A stretch of 33,885 nucleotides of DNA from JANNAV01 sp031384695 (GTDB lineage Bacteria; Pseudomonadota; Alphaproteobacteria; Rhodobacterales; Rhodobacteraceae). Below, piece after piece: positions 15,923 through 23,721 of the stretch. Position 1 is the first letter of the stretch. Each line of letters starts with the position of its first letter. The notes beneath the pieces were generated by a model. That model saw nothing but the letters and a program-made list of their open reading frames with translations. It made no database searches and had not been told where the DNA came from. The DNA is taken from positions 1 through 33,885 of the forward strand of contig JANNAV010000181.1 of assembly GCA_031384695.1 (NCBI GenBank), given 5' to 3'. The position numbers were made by a program, and so were the translations under genes.

Positions 15923-16240
15923 TCATGCTTGCCGCACCTCGACCGACACCGGAATCCTGGCCGCGATCAGCGCCTCGACCCCCGCCACAATCGACGCCAC
16001 GGTCGAGATATCGAAGGCGTTTTGCGCGGCCTGATTGGCGTTGGCGCTTTGCGCCGGCTGATTGGCGTTAAACGGCACCTGAATGTCGAACGCCTCTTCA
16101 ATGGCAAAAATCGCCTCGACCAGACCAAGGCTGTCGATCCCGAGGCTGTCCAGACGCGAGGCGGCCGTCACGTCAGACACATCCAGCACCGCCTGTTCGG
16201 CGATGATGGCGATGACCCGGTCGGTGACATTTGGCGGCAT
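15923..16240 (-). CDS. dedicated acyl carrier protein with expanded loop
   Basis: Small acidic acyl carrier protein of 105 residues. The phosphopantetheine attachment site is Ser37 in LGIDSLGLVEAIFAIEEAF, at the start of helix II. It is longer than housekeeping AcpP (about 78) because the loop between helix II and III (after DIQVP) carries about 22 residues with a doubled NANQxAQ unit before FDISTVASIVAGVEALI. A C-terminal tail (RIPVSVEVRQA) is also extra. The start at 16240 has GGAAAG seven bases upstream. It sits between lpxD (68 bp upstream) and the ketoacyl synthase (7 bp downstream), which points to a carrier dedicated to envelope lipid, as AcpXL is in rhizobia. Sequence resemblance to AcpXL itself is limited. 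Confidence 0.88.
   Translation of the reverse strand: MPPNVTDRVIAIIAEQAVLDVSDVTAASRLDSLGIDSLGLVEAIFAIEEAFDIQVPFNANQPAQSANANQAAQNAFDISTVASIVAGVEALIAARIPVSVEVRQA
16018..16071. repeat. 27-bp tandem duplication inside the acyl carrier protein gene
   Basis: CTGATTGGCGTT recurs at 16031 and 16058, a 27-bp in-frame period, with flanking TTTGCGC also shared. It encodes two nine-residue units (NANQPAQSA and NANQAAQNA) in the loop between helices II and III. Confidence 0.75.
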
Positions 16241-16278
16241 TGCGGGCTTTCCAAAGGGCGCCCCAAAGGGCGGTCAGG

Positions 16279-16327
16279 CTGATTTTGCCGCTGCGCGGTA
16301 ACCCTGATTTAGCCGCTGCGCGGTAAC
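16279..16327. repeat. 24-bp direct repeat across the lpxD stop codon
   Basis: 16279-16302 and 16304-16327 match at 23 of 24 positions (core GCCGCTGCGCGGTAAC). The second unit encodes the last lpxD residues (LPRSG) and stop; the first lies just downstream, in the lpxD-acp gap. It is a likely recent slippage duplication. Confidence 0.8.
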
Positions 16328-17400
16328 AAGGAAATGACTTTTTCCAACTCGGCCACCCGTGCGGCCAGACGTGGCAGGCGGCGCAGCGCCTTTTGCATCT
16401 CGACATGGGTTTCCATCTTCACCGCCGGATAGCCCAGCAGCACCCGGCCTGCGGGGGCGTTGGTAAAGATCTTGGTGGCCCCGCCCGCAATCACATCGTT
16501 GCCGACAAAGATATTGTCGTTGACGCCGCACTGCCCGCCCAGCACCACCCGGTCACCGATGCGGGCCGATCCCGCGATGCCCACCTGACCGCACAGCAGG
16601 CAATCGCGCCCGATATCCACGTTGTGGCCGATATGCACAAGGTTATCCAGCTTGCTGCCCGAGCCGATCCGGGTATCGCGGATGGTGCCGCGATCAATGG
16701 CGCAATTGGCACCGATTTCCACATCATCGCCGATGGATACCGCGCCCAGCGAATGAATCCGCATCCAGGACTGCGCGCGGATTTCATCGCGATGCCCGAG
16801 GGTTGCGCGAATTTCTTCAACCCCGGATGTCTCGGGTGTGACGAAGGAAAACCCGTCCGCGCCGATCACGGCACCCGGCTGGCAGACAAAGCGGTCGCCG
16901 ATCTTTACCCGCGCGCCGATCCGCACGCCCTGCAAGATCAGCGCATCCACCCCGATCACCGCACCTTCGGCAATCGAGACATGGCTGGCGATCCGCGCGC
17001 CAGCACCAATCACCGCCCCCGCGCCGATGGTCACAAACGGGCCGATGGCGGCACCTTCGCCGATCACCGCCGTAGAGTCGATCACGCTCAGCGGATGCAC
17101 ACCGGGCGCAATCTGTGGCGGATGCTCCAGCAGCCGCGTCAGGCCCGCCATCGCCAGCCGCCCGCGCGGCGCAAAGATTGCGGCTTTCAGACCATGGCTT
17201 TGCCAGTCCGCCCCGGGCCACAGCAGCGCCGCCTGCGCCTTGCCTTGTGCAATCCCCGGCCCGTAACGCGGATCCATCGCCAGCGCCAGATCACCCGGCC
17301 CCGCCGATGCCGGTTCCGACGCGCCGGTCACGCGCAGATCAAGATCACCTGCCGCCTCGGCCCCAAGGCTTTTGGCGATTTCGCGGATTGAAAAGGACAT
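16309..17400 (-). CDS. lpxD: UDP-3-O-(3-hydroxyacyl)glucosamine N-acyltransferase
   Basis: Third committed step of lipid A synthesis: transfer of a 3-hydroxyacyl group from ACP to the 2-amino of UDP-3-O-acylglucosamine, on the cytosolic side of the inner membrane. The 363-residue product has the N-terminal uridine-binding domain (1-95), a left-handed beta-helix of hexapeptide repeats (about 100-320: SVIDSTAVIGEGAAIGPFVT, VSIGDDVEIGANCAID) with the catalytic His259 in LDNLVHIGHNVDIG, and a C-terminal helix (about 340-363). The ATG at 17400 has GGAG upstream. It is placed 34 bp after the L,D-transpeptidase and ahead of its own ACP and condensing enzyme, instead of the common bamA-lpxD-fabZ-lpxA order. 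Whether it is the only lpxD in the genome cannot be seen. Confidence 0.93.
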   Translation of the reverse strand: MSFSIREIAKSLGAEAAGDLDLRVTGASEPASAGPGDLALAMDPRYGPGIAQGKAQAALLWPGADWQSHGLKAAIFAPRGRLAMAGLTRLLEHPPQIAPGVHPLSVIDSTAVIGEGAAIGPFVTIGAGAVIGAGARIASHVSIAEGAVIGVDALILQGVRIGARVKIGDRFVCQPGAVIGADGFSFVTPETSGVEEIRATLGHRDEIRAQSWMRIHSLGAVSIGDDVEIGANCAIDRGTIRDTRIGSGSKLDNLVHIGHNVDIGRDCLLCGQVGIAGSARIGDRVVLGGQCGVNDNIFVGNDVIAGGATKIFTNAPAGRVLLGYPAVKMETHVEMQKALRRLPRLAARVAELEKVISLLPRSG

Positions 17401-17434
17401 CGGGCGTGGGCTCCGTCGCGGCTTGCCAACAGGG

Positions 17435-19057
17435 TTAGCCCTGAACGCCCGGCAGCACCACCCCGGCATCGGTCAGGGCCTGAAATATCAGCGCATCCCG
17501 GCCATAAACATCGCGCCGATAGCTCATCACCCCCCGCGACGTGGGCCAGGCGGTGAAATACACCAGATGCACCGGCACCATTTCGGCCAGCGGCACGCTG
17601 GATTCGCGCCCCGTCACCAGAAACCGGTTGAACTCGGCCTTGGGATCGGCCACCTGCCGCGACAGCAGCGCATAGGCCAGATCCATCGGATCGGCCACCC
17701 GGATGCAACCGTGGCTATAGGCACGCACCTCGTTGGCAAACAGGGATTTCGTTGGCGTATCATGCAGATAGATGTTGTTTGCGTTGGGGAACATGAACTT
17801 CACCTTGCCAAGCGCGTTGCCGTCGGACGGCGGCTGGCGCAGACCGTAAGGAAAGCTTTTGGCCGAATAAGCCGCAAAATTCACCGCGTTGCGCGGCACC
17901 ACCCGGCCCCGGCTGTCCACCACCTGCAAATGCCCCACGGCCCCGGAGTTGCGCTGCAACAGCGGCAGGTATTCCTTCACCAGAATGGATCGCGGCACTC
18001 CCCAGCTTGGGTTGATCACCATATATTCCATCTGGTCGGAAAATTCCGGGCTGCGCTGATCGGCCACGTTCTTGCCGATCACCACCCGCGTCTGGAACGT
18101 GATCCGGCCATCATCCACGATCCTGGCAGTGAAATCGGGCTGGTTCACCCAGATATGGCGCGCCCCGCGCGGCGCATCGCCCATCCAGCGCAGCCGCTCC
18201 ATCGCCACCACCACCGATTTCAGCCGCTCGATCGGCAGGGTGTTCAGCGCCTCGATGGTGCCCTCGCCCGCCGCCCCATCCGCGTTCAACCCCTGATCCA
18301 GTTGAAACCGCTGCACCGCCGCCTCGATGGCCCGGTCATAGGTCTGCGTCACCGACCGGTCCAGATAGGCCAAAGCCAGCAACCGGTCGCGCAAGGCCAC
18401 CACGCCCGCCCCGGTATCGCCGCGCGCCAGCGGCCCGGAGATAATCGCAGCCCCCCAGCCGCCCGCCGCAATCTGCGCCTCAAGCCGCAGCTTTTCCCGC
18501 ATCAACTGCGCATATTCGGCGGCCTTGGGGGCCAGCCCGCGCAGGTAAGCGCGCGGTTCCGACACCTCTATCGCGCGCAGCAGGGCGGCCGGATCGGGCC
18601 GCACAATCTCGCGCAGGATGCCCGGATCAATGCGCACAGGCTCCAGCACCCCTGATTGCAGATCGCGCGCATAGGCAAGGTAGGCAAGCGTCATGCGGAT
18701 CTCAAGGCGGCCACGGTCGCCCTCGGTCACCGCCGCGCCAAAACCGCGCGCCAATGCGCCCGCGTCATAGCGCGCCACCGGCAACCCGTGCAGCGGCGCA
18801 CCCGCAAAAGCCGCAAGCAGGGCCGCGCGCCGGGGCGCATCTTCAGGGCCGGTCCACAGCGTTGCATAGGCGCGGTCGCGGTAAAACGCCGCCACCACCG
18901 CATCTTCTGACGCGGCCTCGGCCAGCGATTGCGCGTAAGACGAGATTTGCGCCAGCGCGGGTACTGCCACTGGTACCAGTGAGAAACTCAAAACCGCCAT
19001 CAGGCCGAACCGCCCGAAACGCAAAGTGGGAAACCGCATGCAAGCACCAGACTTCAT
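17435..19057 (-). CDS. L,D-transpeptidase, YcbB/LdtD type
   Basis: Periplasmic transpeptidase forming 3-3 (mDAP-mDAP) peptidoglycan cross-links. The ~540-residue product has a signal peptide (LMAVLSFSLVPVAVPALAQ), a long N-terminal scaffold domain, a peptidoglycan-binding domain at about 210-275 (RGDTGAGVVALRDRLLALAY), and the YkuD catalytic domain at about 310-490. The catalytic Cys451 lies in YSHGCIRV, with the upstream His in NIYLHDTPTK. Size and order fit the YcbB subfamily. Two starts are possible: ATG 19057 (used) and ATG 19039, which begins MRFPTLRFGR; neither has a strong ribosome site. ATG 19057 lies in the loop of a CCAGAC / GTCTGG hairpin. It is probably the first gene of the leftward lpxD operon. 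Confidence 0.92.
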   Translation of the reverse strand: MKSGACMRFPTLRFGRFGLMAVLSFSLVPVAVPALAQISSYAQSLAEAASEDAVVAAFYRDRAYATLWTGPEDAPRRAALLAAFAGAPLHGLPVARYDAGALARGFGAAVTEGDRGRLEIRMTLAYLAYARDLQSGVLEPVRIDPGILREIVRPDPAALLRAIEVSEPRAYLRGLAPKAAEYAQLMREKLRLEAQIAAGGWGAAIISGPLARGDTGAGVVALRDRLLALAYLDRSVTQTYDRAIEAAVQRFQLDQGLNADGAAGEGTIEALNTLPIERLKSVVVAMERLRWMGDAPRGARHIWVNQPDFTARIVDDGRITFQTRVVIGKNVADQRSPEFSDQMEYMVINPSWGVPRSILVKEYLPLLQRNSGAVGHLQVVDSRGRVVPRNAVNFAAYSAKSFPYGLRQPPSDGNALGKVKFMFPNANNIYLHDTPTKSLFANEVRAYSHGCIRVADPMDLAYALLSRQVADPKAEFNRFLVTGRESSVPLAEMVPVHLVYFTAWPTSRGVMSYRRDVYGRDALIFQALTDAGVVLPGVQG

Positions 19058-19394
19058 GGGTCTGGCGGCAGGTGCCAGACCACAGTTATTTTGTTTTCAT
19101 ACCAGCAATTACAGGCGTGTAAACTCACATCGCGGACGAAGGCACCATGTCGCGGCAGCGCGTCACCCGATTGTCGCTTATTCAGGCAAAATTGGCGCCC
19201 TGCGGATTTCCCCGCCCCGGCAAGGCCCGTTCAGCAATTTTTTGCCTATCGCTGCCAAAGTGAGTCGCGGATAGGGTTTCTGCTGTTGGGCTTTGAGTGA
19301 AGCTGTGCCATAAGGTGCGGACACTTGGGGATGAAGTGGCAGACAATCCGCCGGCACAGGCGGTCAAAGACCAGCGACGGGACAGGCGCAAAGA
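19058..19394. other. divergent promoter region between the L,D-transpeptidase and the M15-like peptidase
   Basis: 337 bp between two divergent envelope genes. It is A/T-richer than its surroundings at 19083-19130 and 19225-19250, where promoters are likely, but I could not fix hexamers. No ORF with coding character, RNA gene or repeat was recognised. Confidence 0.5.
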
Positions 19395-19964
19395 ATGGCG
19401 AATATGAATTCGAACGGTTTCACGCGGCGCGGACTATTGGGCGTCTTCGCGGCAACGCTTGTGGTGGCGGCACCCACATTATCCAACGCTTTCGGGCTGC
19501 TGAAAGGTGCGGGCGACATACGCCGCGTCAAGATGTACTCGGGTCGCACCGGCGAAAGTGTGGACACGATCTACTGGATCGAAGGCCAATATATCCCGGA
19601 AGTGTTGAAGGAAATCAACCACTTCATGCGTGATTTCCGCTCGGGCGATACCATCAAGATGGATCCGCGCAATCTGGATATCGTGGCGGCGGCGCATAGG
19701 CTGATGGATGTGTCCGAGCCTTACATGCTGTTGTCGGGCTATCGCAGCCCGGCCACCAATGCGCTGCTCAGATCGCAGTCGCGCGGGGTGGCGCGGAACT
19801 CGCTGCACATGAAGGGCGAGGCGGCCGACCTGCGGCTCAAGTCGCGCTCGGTGGGCCAGATGGCCAAGGCGGCCGAGGCGTGCAGTTCGGGCGGCGTCGG
19901 GCGCTACTCGCGCTCGAACTTCGTGCACATGGATTGCGGCCCGGTGCGAAGCTGGGGCGGCTGA
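19395..19964 (+). CDS. DUF882 / M15-family murein peptidase, Tat-exported
   Basis: Predicted periplasmic zinc peptidase related to D-Ala-D-Ala carboxypeptidases and MepA-like endopeptidases (Peptidase_M15_2, DUF882). The 189-residue product carries a Tat signal (FTRRGLLGVFAATLVVAAPT). The zinc residues are in the M15 pattern: His138 and Asp145 in NSLHMKGEAADLR, and His178 in NFVHMDCG. LSGYRSPATNALLRSQS is the typical preceding segment. The ATG at 19395 is used; an ATG three codons later is equally possible, with poor ribosome sites at both. It is divergent from the L,D-transpeptidase, which suggests paired roles in wall remodelling. A clear terminator follows at 19991. Confidence 0.9.
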   Translation: MANMNSNGFTRRGLLGVFAATLVVAAPTLSNAFGLLKGAGDIRRVKMYSGRTGESVDTIYWIEGQYIPEVLKEINHFMRDFRSGDTIKMDPRNLDIVAAAHRLMDVSEPYMLLSGYRSPATNALLRSQSRGVARNSLHMKGEAADLRLKSRSVGQMAKAAEACSSGGVGRYSRSNFVHMDCGPVRSWGG

Positions 19965-20341
19965 GGGAAAATCCGGCAGATTTTAGGAAAAAGGGCACCT
20001 CCGGGTGCCCTTATGTTTGGCGGATTGTTTCCGGGGGGGCGACAAGGTTTGGGGGGAAGTCCTTTGAACTACCTTGCCTTCCTGTTTCTTGCCGGATTTG
20101 ATTTCAATCAAATCAGGCCGCGCCTGCCTGCCCCCGGCAGGCGCGAAAAGCGCCAGCCCAGGCAGCCGCGCCCTGATTTCCCAACCGATTGGATTGTGGA
20201 AAATCCCTTGCCCAAACGGCGTCCCGCCTTATGCTCAACGAATCCGAGCAAACGCTCCCCCGGAGCGTTTCCAGACGGTTCGGGGCACATTACCGCGAAA
20301 GCAGCTTGGTTCCGCTAAACCACGTCACGCTCTGACCCGCA
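19965..20341. other. 377-bp convergent intergenic region with several hairpins
   Basis: Beyond the terminator at 19991-20017, four further perfect hairpins are present: 20097-20116 (GATTTGATT / AATCAAATC), 20119-20145 (CGCGCCTGCC / GGCAGGCGCG), an overlapping GGCGC / GCGCC around GAAAA (20140-20154) and 20250-20270 (AAACGCTCC / GGAGCGTTT). None has a T-run that would mark a terminator for rlmE. No protein-like ORF is convincing. Confidence 0.6.
19991..20017 (+). terminator. intrinsic terminator after the M15-like peptidase gene
   Basis: AAGGGCACC (19991-19999) pairs with GGTGCCCTT (20004-20012) around TCCG, followed by a short T-rich tract (TTATGTTT). It lies 27 bp after the stop codon. Confidence 0.85.
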
Positions 20342-21112
20342 TCACTCCTGATCGTCAGATCCCGCACGCCCTGCGGCCAGCGTATCAGGGTGCCCCTTGA
20401 ACCCTTGGGCCACCACGAATTTCTCGGAACTGTCGGCGCGGCTGGCCGGGGGTTTGACATTCGCCACCTTGCGGAAGGTGCGTTTCAGCAGGGTCTGCAA
20501 CTCGTTCTCCGCCCCGCCTGCCAGCACCTTGGCCACAAACGTGCCGCCCTCTTCCAGCACGTCAAAGGCGAAATAAGCCGCCGCCTCGCACAGCGCGATG
20601 ATGCGCAGATGGTCGGTGCCCTTGTGCCCCGAGGCCGAGGCGGCCATATCGCTCAGCACCACATCGGCGCGGCCGCCAAGCCAGCCCTTGACCAGCCCGT
20701 CGGCGGCGTCATCCAGAAAATCAAGCTGATGGATCTGGGCGCCCGCAATCGGCTCTACCTCCTGCAGATCAACCCCCAGCACGGTGCCCACCGGCTTGCC
20801 GGCGCGGTCCCCCAGCGCGTTCACCCGCGCCACCGCCACCTGACACCAGCCCCCTGGCGCGCAGCCCAGATCAACCACCCGCGCGCCGGGTTTGAGGAAC
20901 TCGTATTTATCGTCCAGTTCCAGTATCTTGAAGGCAGCACGCCCCCGGTAGCCTTCCTTCTTGGCCCGCACCACGTAAGGATCGTTCAACTGCCGCTCCA
21001 GCCACAGGGTCGACGAAAGCTTGCGCCCCTTGGCGGTTTTCACCCGCACCCGCAACTCGCGCAGGCCGCGCCCGGAACTGCCTTTTTCGCCGGTTTTCTT
21101 TTCCGTGGTCAT
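20342..21112 (-). CDS. rlmE: 23S rRNA (uridine(2552)-2'-O)-methyltransferase
   Basis: SAM-dependent 2'-O-methyltransferase (RlmE/FtsJ/RrmJ) acting on U2552 of 23S rRNA late in 50S assembly. The 256-residue product has a basic N-terminal tail (about 1-35) and a Rossmann fold with VVDLGCAPGGWCQVA as the SAM motif. The catalytic set is K-D-K-E: Lys62 (AAFKILELD), Asp155 (VLSDMAAS), Lys195 (TFVAKVLAGG) and Glu230 (SSEKFVVAQGF). It is longer than E. coli RlmE (209) at both ends, as usual in alphaproteobacteria. Its ATG overlaps the gppA stop (21109-21112), so the two are co-translated. Confidence 0.95.
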   Translation of the reverse strand: MTTEKKTGEKGSSGRGLRELRVRVKTAKGRKLSSTLWLERQLNDPYVVRAKKEGYRGRAAFKILELDDKYEFLKPGARVVDLGCAPGGWCQVAVARVNALGDRAGKPVGTVLGVDLQEVEPIAGAQIHQLDFLDDAADGLVKGWLGGRADVVLSDMAASASGHKGTDHLRIIALCEAAAYFAFDVLEEGGTFVAKVLAGGAENELQTLLKRTFRKVANVKPPASRADSSEKFVVAQGFKGHPDTLAAGRAGSDDQE

Positions 21113-22248
21113 TCGAATGGCCCGTCTTCCAGAACGCCGTCAGCGCTCATTTGTGCATAAAGCAGCCCCTCGCGCAGGCCCCTGTCGGCCACCGAAAGCC
21201 TGTCCGTCGGCCATACCCGCATCAGCGCCTGAAGGATAGCCGCCCCCGACATGATAAGCGAATGCCGGTCACGCCCGATGCGCGGATCAACCCTGCGGCC
21301 CTCCGGCCCCAGGGAAAGATACTCGCGGATCACGAAATCAATCTGATCCGAGGTCATCTGCAAGCCGTCCACCTTGGCGCGGTCATAGCGGCGCAGGCCC
21401 AGATACGAGGCGGCAACCGTGGTGACGGTGCCGGATGTGCCAATGATCTGAAAGCCTTCGCGCGTCTGGTTCGAACTGTAGGGCTTGAACGACGCAAGGT
21501 TCTCCTCGAAAAACCAGCTCATCATGGCAAACTTGGCGCCGTCATCCTCCACATCCTGAAACTGGTCTTTCAGCGTGGCCACGCCAAGCGGCACCGATAT
21601 CCAATCCACCACCCGCGCGCCCGACCCCGGATCGGATTGAAACCCGCCATGCAGCCGCATGATGGCGCGGGCGCGGTCTTCGGGGGCGACGGCGGAAAGA
21701 TCAATCCACACCAACTCGGTCGAACCGCCACCGATATCGACCACCAGCAGCTGTTCGGTTTTCGGATTCACCAACGGCGCGCAGGAAATCACCGCCAGCC
21801 GCGCCTCTTCCTCGGCCGCGATGATCTCGACATTGAGGCCGGTTTCCCGCCGCAACTGGCGCATGAACTCCTTGGCATTGCGCGCCCGCCTGCAGGCCTC
21901 GGTCGCCACCAGCCGCATCCGTAACACCCCGTGCTGCTCGATCTTTTTCTGGCAGATGCGCAGCGCCTGCAACGTCCGCCCCATCGACGCGCGCCCCAGC
22001 CTGCCCGAAGCCTCCAGCCCCACGCCCAGTTGCACCGTCTTGGAAAAGCTGTCGATGACCGAAAACTGACTGCCCTTGGGATGGGCAATCAGCATCCGGC
22101 ACGAGTTGGTGCCAAGGTCCACCGCGGCATAAAGCCGCAGAGACCCGGGTTGCGCGGGGGCAGGCGCGCTTGCCTTGCGGGAAACACCCGGAGATGCCTC
22201 GACCAAAGGTGTCATCGCGTCCGCCCCCAGGGGACGCTCGGGCGCCAT
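21109..22248 (-). CDS. Ppx/GppA phosphatase family protein
   Basis: ASKHA-fold exopolyphosphatase or guanosine pentaphosphatase, 379 residues, cytosolic. An Ala/Pro-rich leader (1-36) precedes the first phosphate-binding loop AAVDLGTNSCRMLIA, then EACRRARNAKEF, the catalytic Glu region EIIAAEEEARLAV, the second loop LLVVDIGGGSTELVW, and GTSGTVTTVAA. The C-terminal HD-like extension of E. coli GppA is absent, as is common in alphaproteobacteria. The ATG at 22248 has an excellent GGAGGG six bases upstream. It is coupled to rlmE by a 4-bp overlap, a frequent pairing in Rhodobacterales. Polyphosphate versus pppGpp preference cannot be told. Confidence 0.92.
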   Translation of the reverse strand: MAPERPLGADAMTPLVEASPGVSRKASAPAPAQPGSLRLYAAVDLGTNSCRMLIAHPKGSQFSVIDSFSKTVQLGVGLEASGRLGRASMGRTLQALRICQKKIEQHGVLRMRLVATEACRRARNAKEFMRQLRRETGLNVEIIAAEEEARLAVISCAPLVNPKTEQLLVVDIGGGSTELVWIDLSAVAPEDRARAIMRLHGGFQSDPGSGARVVDWISVPLGVATLKDQFQDVEDDGAKFAMMSWFFEENLASFKPYSSNQTREGFQIIGTSGTVTTVAASYLGLRRYDRAKVDGLQMTSDQIDFVIREYLSLGPEGRRVDPRIGRDRHSLIMSGAAILQALMRVWPTDRLSVADRGLREGLLYAQMSADGVLEDGPFE

Positions 22249-22452
22249 AATCGCCCTCCATACGTGGTTAAAGTGAAACTAGCGCCGCCGGGCCTGAGGC
22301 GCAAGCGCTGCCCACTGGCAAGCCTGCGGTTTTCGCGTTATCGCGGGTGGGCAAGGCGGGCGGGGTCGCATCAGGCGCGCGGCATGTCGAAAACCGACAG
22401 CTATTGTCGGGGCCAGCCATTAGAACGGGCCTGCGGACGAGCAGAGGGAATC

Positions 22453-22779
22453 ATGGCAATGCCAGACGTGACGGTGGTTTTTTGGCGCGACATTCCGGCG
22501 CAAGTGATTGTCGGCAAAGGGCGGCGCGGGTCCAAGGTGCAACTCAGCGAGCGCTTCGAGCAGGCGATAGACCGCTGTGCGATGAAAATCGGCGCGCGGG
22601 ATTCCGACAGCTATCTCGCCGAATGGCGCAAGGCCGAGCCCTATGCGATGGAGGGCGAGCAGGATGCGCTTGCAGCTTCCGAGGCCGCCCGGATCGAGGC
22701 GGAATATGACGCGGCCCGCCTGAAATCGCTGATTGATTCTCTGGGCTGGGCCGCTGCCCCCGCCCCGCAAACCCTGTAG
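22453..22779 (+). CDS. 'virulence factor' family small protein (PF13769-type), one-carbon operon
   Basis: 108-residue cytosolic protein with no signal or membrane segment. It begins with a beta strand (VTVVFWRDIPAQVIVGKGRR), continues with an amphipathic region (VQLSERFEQAIDRCAMKIGA) and a YLAEWRKAEPY segment, and ends in an acidic helix. This profile is the small domain named Virulence_fact, commonly encoded next to MTHFR and corrinoid-methyltransferase genes in alphaproteobacteria; the name is historical and no virulence role is implied. The ATG at 22453 has AGAGGGA upstream. It lies 9 bp ahead of the MTHFR gene, with which it is surely co-transcribed. An accessory role to MTHFR or the methyl-transfer system is inference. 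Confidence 0.85.
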   Translation: MAMPDVTVVFWRDIPAQVIVGKGRRGSKVQLSERFEQAIDRCAMKIGARDSDSYLAEWRKAEPYAMEGEQDALAASEAARIEAEYDAARLKSLIDSLGWAAAPAPQTL

Positions 22780-22788
22780 GAGGCGCTG

Positions 22789-23706
22789 ATGGCCCTGTTC
22801 AGTTTTCGCCGTGATGCGGCCCAATCCAGCGACCCCGCCCCGGCAGTCGAGGCGTTTCTGGCCAATTATTCGATCGAGGTGATGCCGCGCACCGCCGAAA
22901 AGGTGGAAAGTTTCCGCGCCATCCTGCCCGCCGCCACCCGGGTTTACGTGGCCCACATCGACGGCACGCCGATTGAAGAAATGGTCGCCACCGCCCGTCG
23001 CCTGAACGCCGAGGGCTATGCGGTGATGCCGCATTTTCCCGCCCGCATCATCGCCGACCGCGCCATGCTGGCCGATTGGATCGCCCGCTATCAGGGCGAG
23101 GCCAATGTGAAACAAGCGCTGTTGCTGGGCGGTGGGGTGAACCCGCCAAAGGGCGAATTTCACGCGTCGATGGAGCTGATCGAGACCGGCCTGTTTGACG
23201 GTTTTGAGCGCCTGCACGTCGCGGGCCACCCCGAAGGCAACCGCGATATCGAAAAGTCCGGCGATGCCATCATCATGCAGGCGCTGAAGTGGAAGCAGGA
23301 TTATGCCAACCGCTCGGATGCGAAAATGGCAATTGCCACCCAGTTCTGCTTTGAAGCCGCCCCGGTGATTGCCTGGGTAAACCATCTGGCCGCCGAGGGC
23401 ATCCACATCCCGGTGCATATCGGGGTTGCGGGGCCGGCCAAGCTGCAAACGCTGATCAAATTCGCCATTGCCTGCGGGGTTGGTCCGTCGTTGCGGGTGC
23501 TGCAAAAGCGGGCGATGGATGTGACCAAGCTGTTGCTGCCCTACGAGCCCACCGAAATTGTCGCGGCTTTGGCCGCCCACAAGGCGGCAAACCCGGCCTT
23601 CGGCATCGAATCGGTGCATTTCTTCCCGCTGGGCGGCATAAAGACCAATGCCGCGTGGGTTACCGATAATGGTGGCGCCTCTGGTGTTCCCGCCGCCCAA
23701 TCTTAA
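22789..23706 (+). CDS. methylenetetrahydrofolate reductase family protein
   Basis: TIM-barrel flavoprotein of the MTHFR family, interconverting 5,10-methylene-THF and 5-methyl-THF. The 305-residue product shows EVMPRTAEKVESF at the start of the barrel, ALLLGGGVNPPKG, HVAGHPEGNRDIE, AIATQFCFEAAPVIAWVNHL and IPVHIGVAGPAKLQTLIKFA. These fit the divergent alphaproteobacterial branch found beside corrinoid methyltransferases rather than canonical MetF. GGAGG lies five bases before ATG 22789. Being sandwiched between the virulence-factor gene and the methyl-THF methyltransferase suggests it runs in the oxidative direction, turning methyl-THF derived from methylated amines into methylene-THF; that direction is inference. 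Confidence 0.9.
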   Translation: MALFSFRRDAAQSSDPAPAVEAFLANYSIEVMPRTAEKVESFRAILPAATRVYVAHIDGTPIEEMVATARRLNAEGYAVMPHFPARIIADRAMLADWIARYQGEANVKQALLLGGGVNPPKGEFHASMELIETGLFDGFERLHVAGHPEGNRDIEKSGDAIIMQALKWKQDYANRSDAKMAIATQFCFEAAPVIAWVNHLAAEGIHIPVHIGVAGPAKLQTLIKFAIACGVGPSLRVLQKRAMDVTKLLLPYEPTEIVAALAAHKAANPAFGIESVHFFPLGGIKTNAAWVTDNGGASGVPAAQS

Positions 23707-23721
23707 GATGAAAGTTCAAGA

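Noticed and set aside
20013..20318. 101-codon + strand open frame after the M15-like peptidase
   Set aside because: It starts inside the tail of the terminator and runs through several hairpins; composition and lack of ribosome site argue against coding.
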